Of a DNA stretch of 64,000 nt, positions 62,743 to 64,000 are shown piece by piece. Both the position numbers and the translations under genes were made by a program. This stretch comes from Paraburkholderia phytofirmans PsJN (GTDB lineage Bacteria > Pseudomonadota > Gammaproteobacteria > Burkholderiales > Burkholderiaceae): NCBI RefSeq assembly GCF_000020125.1, contig NC_010676.1:3562000-3625999 (forward strand). The letters are read 5' to 3'. The first letter of the stretch is position 1. Each line of letters opens with the position of its first letter. The notes under the pieces are model-generated. The model did not search any database. It saw only the letters and a list, made by a program, of their open reading frames with translations, and was not told the origin of the DNA.

Positions 62743-62830
62743 GGTGCTTCTCCAAAGGTGCGCGGAAGACGGGGGTAACCGTCGGCAGGCGAAGCGCGCG
62801 GGCGAGCCGGGCGCCTCGCCTCGCCGCGTA

Positions 62831-63109
62831 TTACACGTGGATGTTGTTGCTCGTCGTGACGTACGGGTTGACCGTCGAGCTGATGCCGGTGGCGAACGCG
62901 ACGTTGTTGCCGTTGGCGTTCTGCAGGTTCAGCTGGTTGTTGATCAGCTGGGTGGCGTCGACCTTCTTGCTGTCGTTCGGGGCAAAGACGGGGCTGAAGT
63001 TGAAGTACGAGGACGACGGATAGTAGCCGGTGCCGCCGCGCACGGCGCTCATGGCGCGGCTGTCGAGTTGTTCGGTGATGGACAGGTCTTTGATCATCAG
63101 TGCGTTCAT
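62831..63109 (-). CDS. Double-glycine leader peptide, member 3
   Basis: Precursor-like peptide of 92 residues. The leader NALMIKDLSITEQLDSRAMSAVRGG is followed by a Tyr/Ser/Phe-rich stretch (TGYYPSSSYFNFSPVF) and an Asn/Gln-rich end (INNQLNLQNANGNNVAF). CCGGAG precedes the ATG at 63109; an in-frame start at 63160 has no site. It is the first gene of the three-gene run, 75 bases downstream of the sigma-54-like motif. Confidence 0.75.
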   Translation of the reverse strand: MNALMIKDLSITEQLDSRAMSAVRGGTGYYPSSSYFNFSPVFAPNDSKKVDATQLINNQLNLQNANGNNVAFATGISSTVNPYVTTSNNIHV

Positions 63110-63680
63110 GGTGAGTCTCCGGAAGGTAAAGGTCGGGGTGTTGCGATCGGGTGCGAGCAACTTGTCTGCTCGGGTATCACTAATGCACAGGCTGTGCCAG
63201 TTTTATTCAAAGTTTCTAAGAAAGTTGGAGAAGGCCTGTGGCGCAAGGGTTTCGCGTTGTCGTGCGGGCCGCGCACCGGCGCATTGCCACGTGGAAGCGA
63301 TGCGCGACTGACGGCACACGCCCGACAGACCGCCGCAAGCTGTTGGATAACGCACGACACGGGCAGCGGCGAAGGCGCTCGGTCTCGAAAGGATGCAGAA
63401 GGTGTTCTTGATCCGGAATAGAAGAGCGCGTGCGCGAGGTTCGCAGCACAGCGCGCACGGCTGTGACGCTCTCGCCGGCTTTGATCGCGTCAACGATTGT
63501 CCGATGCCGTCGTGGCCCGGATGACGTCGTGCGAGGAATTCGGTGGATTGGTTGGCCTGGACGAAGCGCGATGGCCGAAGAGATTTCGTTCGCGTCGAGG
63601 CGACGCCGTTCGATATGAGTCGCGAGGAAGAGAGCAAGCGTCGATGGGAACACGACAAGCGGGCATTCATCCCATCAATG
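63110..63680. pseudogene. Gap with a possible GntR-regulator relic
   Basis: This gap of about 570 bases separates peptide members 3 and 4. On the minus strand, inside 63216-63653, the translation contains HRTIVDAIKAGESVTAVRAVL, which resembles the last helix of FCD-domain GntR regulators (HRAIVDAIRAGDxxAA). No DNA-binding domain and no continuing family match are seen around it, so at most it is a decayed fragment. The rest holds the promoter region of the peptide run. Confidence 0.3.
63184..63199 (-). promoter_or_regulatory. Sigma-54-like promoter motif
   Basis: On the minus strand TGGCACAGCCTGTGCA matches the -24/-12 consensus TGGCAC-R-N4-TTGCA at all but one position. It lies 75 bases upstream of the member 3 start, leaving a leader of roughly 60 bases. 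The same bases contain the dyad GCACAG-G-CTGTGC, so a regulator-binding palindrome is an alternative reading. Confidence 0.45.
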
Positions 63681-63722
63681 AACAGGCCTCCTCCAACGGC
63701 AAAGATGTGAAGGAGGCCTGTT
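63681..63722. terminator. Bidirectional-looking hairpin after peptide member 4
   Basis: Perfect 12-bp inverted repeat, AACAGGCCTCCT (63681-63692) and AGGAGGCCTGTT (63711-63722), with an 18-base loop. It lies 26 bases after the stop of peptide member 4 on the minus strand. A short TTTCT follows on the plus strand, so it may also work in that direction. Confidence 0.6.
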
Positions 63723-63747
63723 TCTAATTGCGGACACCTCGCGCGTC

Positions 63748-63954
63748 CTATAAGTAAGGCCCTTTGATACGCCCTTCGAAGATGGCGGTGTTGATTCCGA
63801 AGTCGTCGACCTGGCCGAGAGGGCCATGGTCGATGGTGACAATGACGGAACGGCCGCCCCGCAGCGCCTTCATCTGCGCGGCGGTGAGTGTCGTTTCGTC
63901 ATGTGGACGATCTGCGGAACGTGGCAAGTCCCTGATGATGAGGCTGGATTTCAT
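63748..63954 (-). CDS. Double-glycine leader peptide, member 4
   Basis: Precursor-like peptide of 68 residues. The start KSSLIIRDL matches the family. The middle of the leader is longer and altered (PRSADRPHDETTLTAAQMKALRGG), but it keeps the x-M-x-A-L-R-GG end. The tail (RSVIVTIDHGPLGQVDDFGINTAIFEGRIKGPYL) is acidic and short. TTCAGGAGT precedes the ATG in the same box as the others. Its promoter lies beyond the window. Confidence 0.7.
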   Translation of the reverse strand: MKSSLIIRDLPRSADRPHDETTLTAAQMKALRGGRSVIVTIDHGPLGQVDDFGINTAIFEGRIKGPYL

Positions 63955-64000
63955 GGCAGTACTCCTGAAGGTAAATGAGTGAGCACGATGCGGTGCTCAG

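Overview
The window looks like a stretch of chromosome from a Burkholderiaceae bacterium, most likely Paraburkholderia or a close relative. The evidence is the high G+C, GTG/ATG starts behind GGAG-type ribosome binding sites, a Burkholderia-type trimeric porin, and many regulator-plus-catabolic-operon modules of the LysR, IclR, LacI, RpiR, TetR, ArsR and Lrp families. The genus is inferred from gene families, not from a marker gene. I see no rRNA, tRNA, CRISPR array, insertion sequence or prophage.

Layout. 1-8 kb: a DUF1254 protein, a glycine-zipper lipoprotein, a MazG-like hydrolase, a drug-efflux MFS pump, and a small SDR/hydrolase operon divergent from a CGNR regulator. 8-10.5 kb: an arsenic operon, arsR-acr3-arsC, with its operator. 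10.7-12.5 kb: a cobalt-type nitrile hydratase operon. 12.5-17.6 kb: small enzymes and a tryptophanyl-tRNA synthetase whose leader looks like a trp-type attenuator. 17.7-29 kb: aldehyde dehydrogenase/LysR, a GGDEF-EAL protein, a Tat-exported phosphatase, a glycine-rich protein, a Fur-like regulator and a porin. 29-36.8 kb: a carbohydrate ABC transporter split into two divergent units with an SDR and an RpiR regulator. 36.8-41.9 kb: two overlapping IclR genes divergent from an MBL/flavin monooxygenase/DUF2783 operon. 42-45.7 kb: an Sfp-type phosphopantetheinyl transferase facing an operon with a degenerate transferase-like protein and a nitroreductase behind a Fur-box-like site. 48.9-57.2 kb: a LacI-controlled TRAP transporter with a RuBisCO-like protein and a four-carbon acid-sugar kinase, probably for an apionate-like acid sugar. 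57.4-61.7 kb: efflux and MFS genes with a TetR regulator and a double operator. 61.9-64 kb: four small paralogous genes encoding peptides with a shared double-glycine leader.

Most notable. (1) The trpS leader has a 14-residue Trp-Trp peptide that starts where the promoter predicts transcription begins, followed by mutually exclusive RNA pairings and an intrinsic terminator. A second Trp-Trp reading frame ends in an ATGA overlap with trpS. (2) The right end holds a family of double-glycine-leader peptides with divergent, partly Asn-rich tails, a strong terminator and a sigma-54-like promoter motif; I recognise no described system in it. (3) A phosphopantetheinyl transferase homologue without catalytic residues lies in a putatively iron-controlled operon beside an intact one. 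All functions are read from sequence alone.
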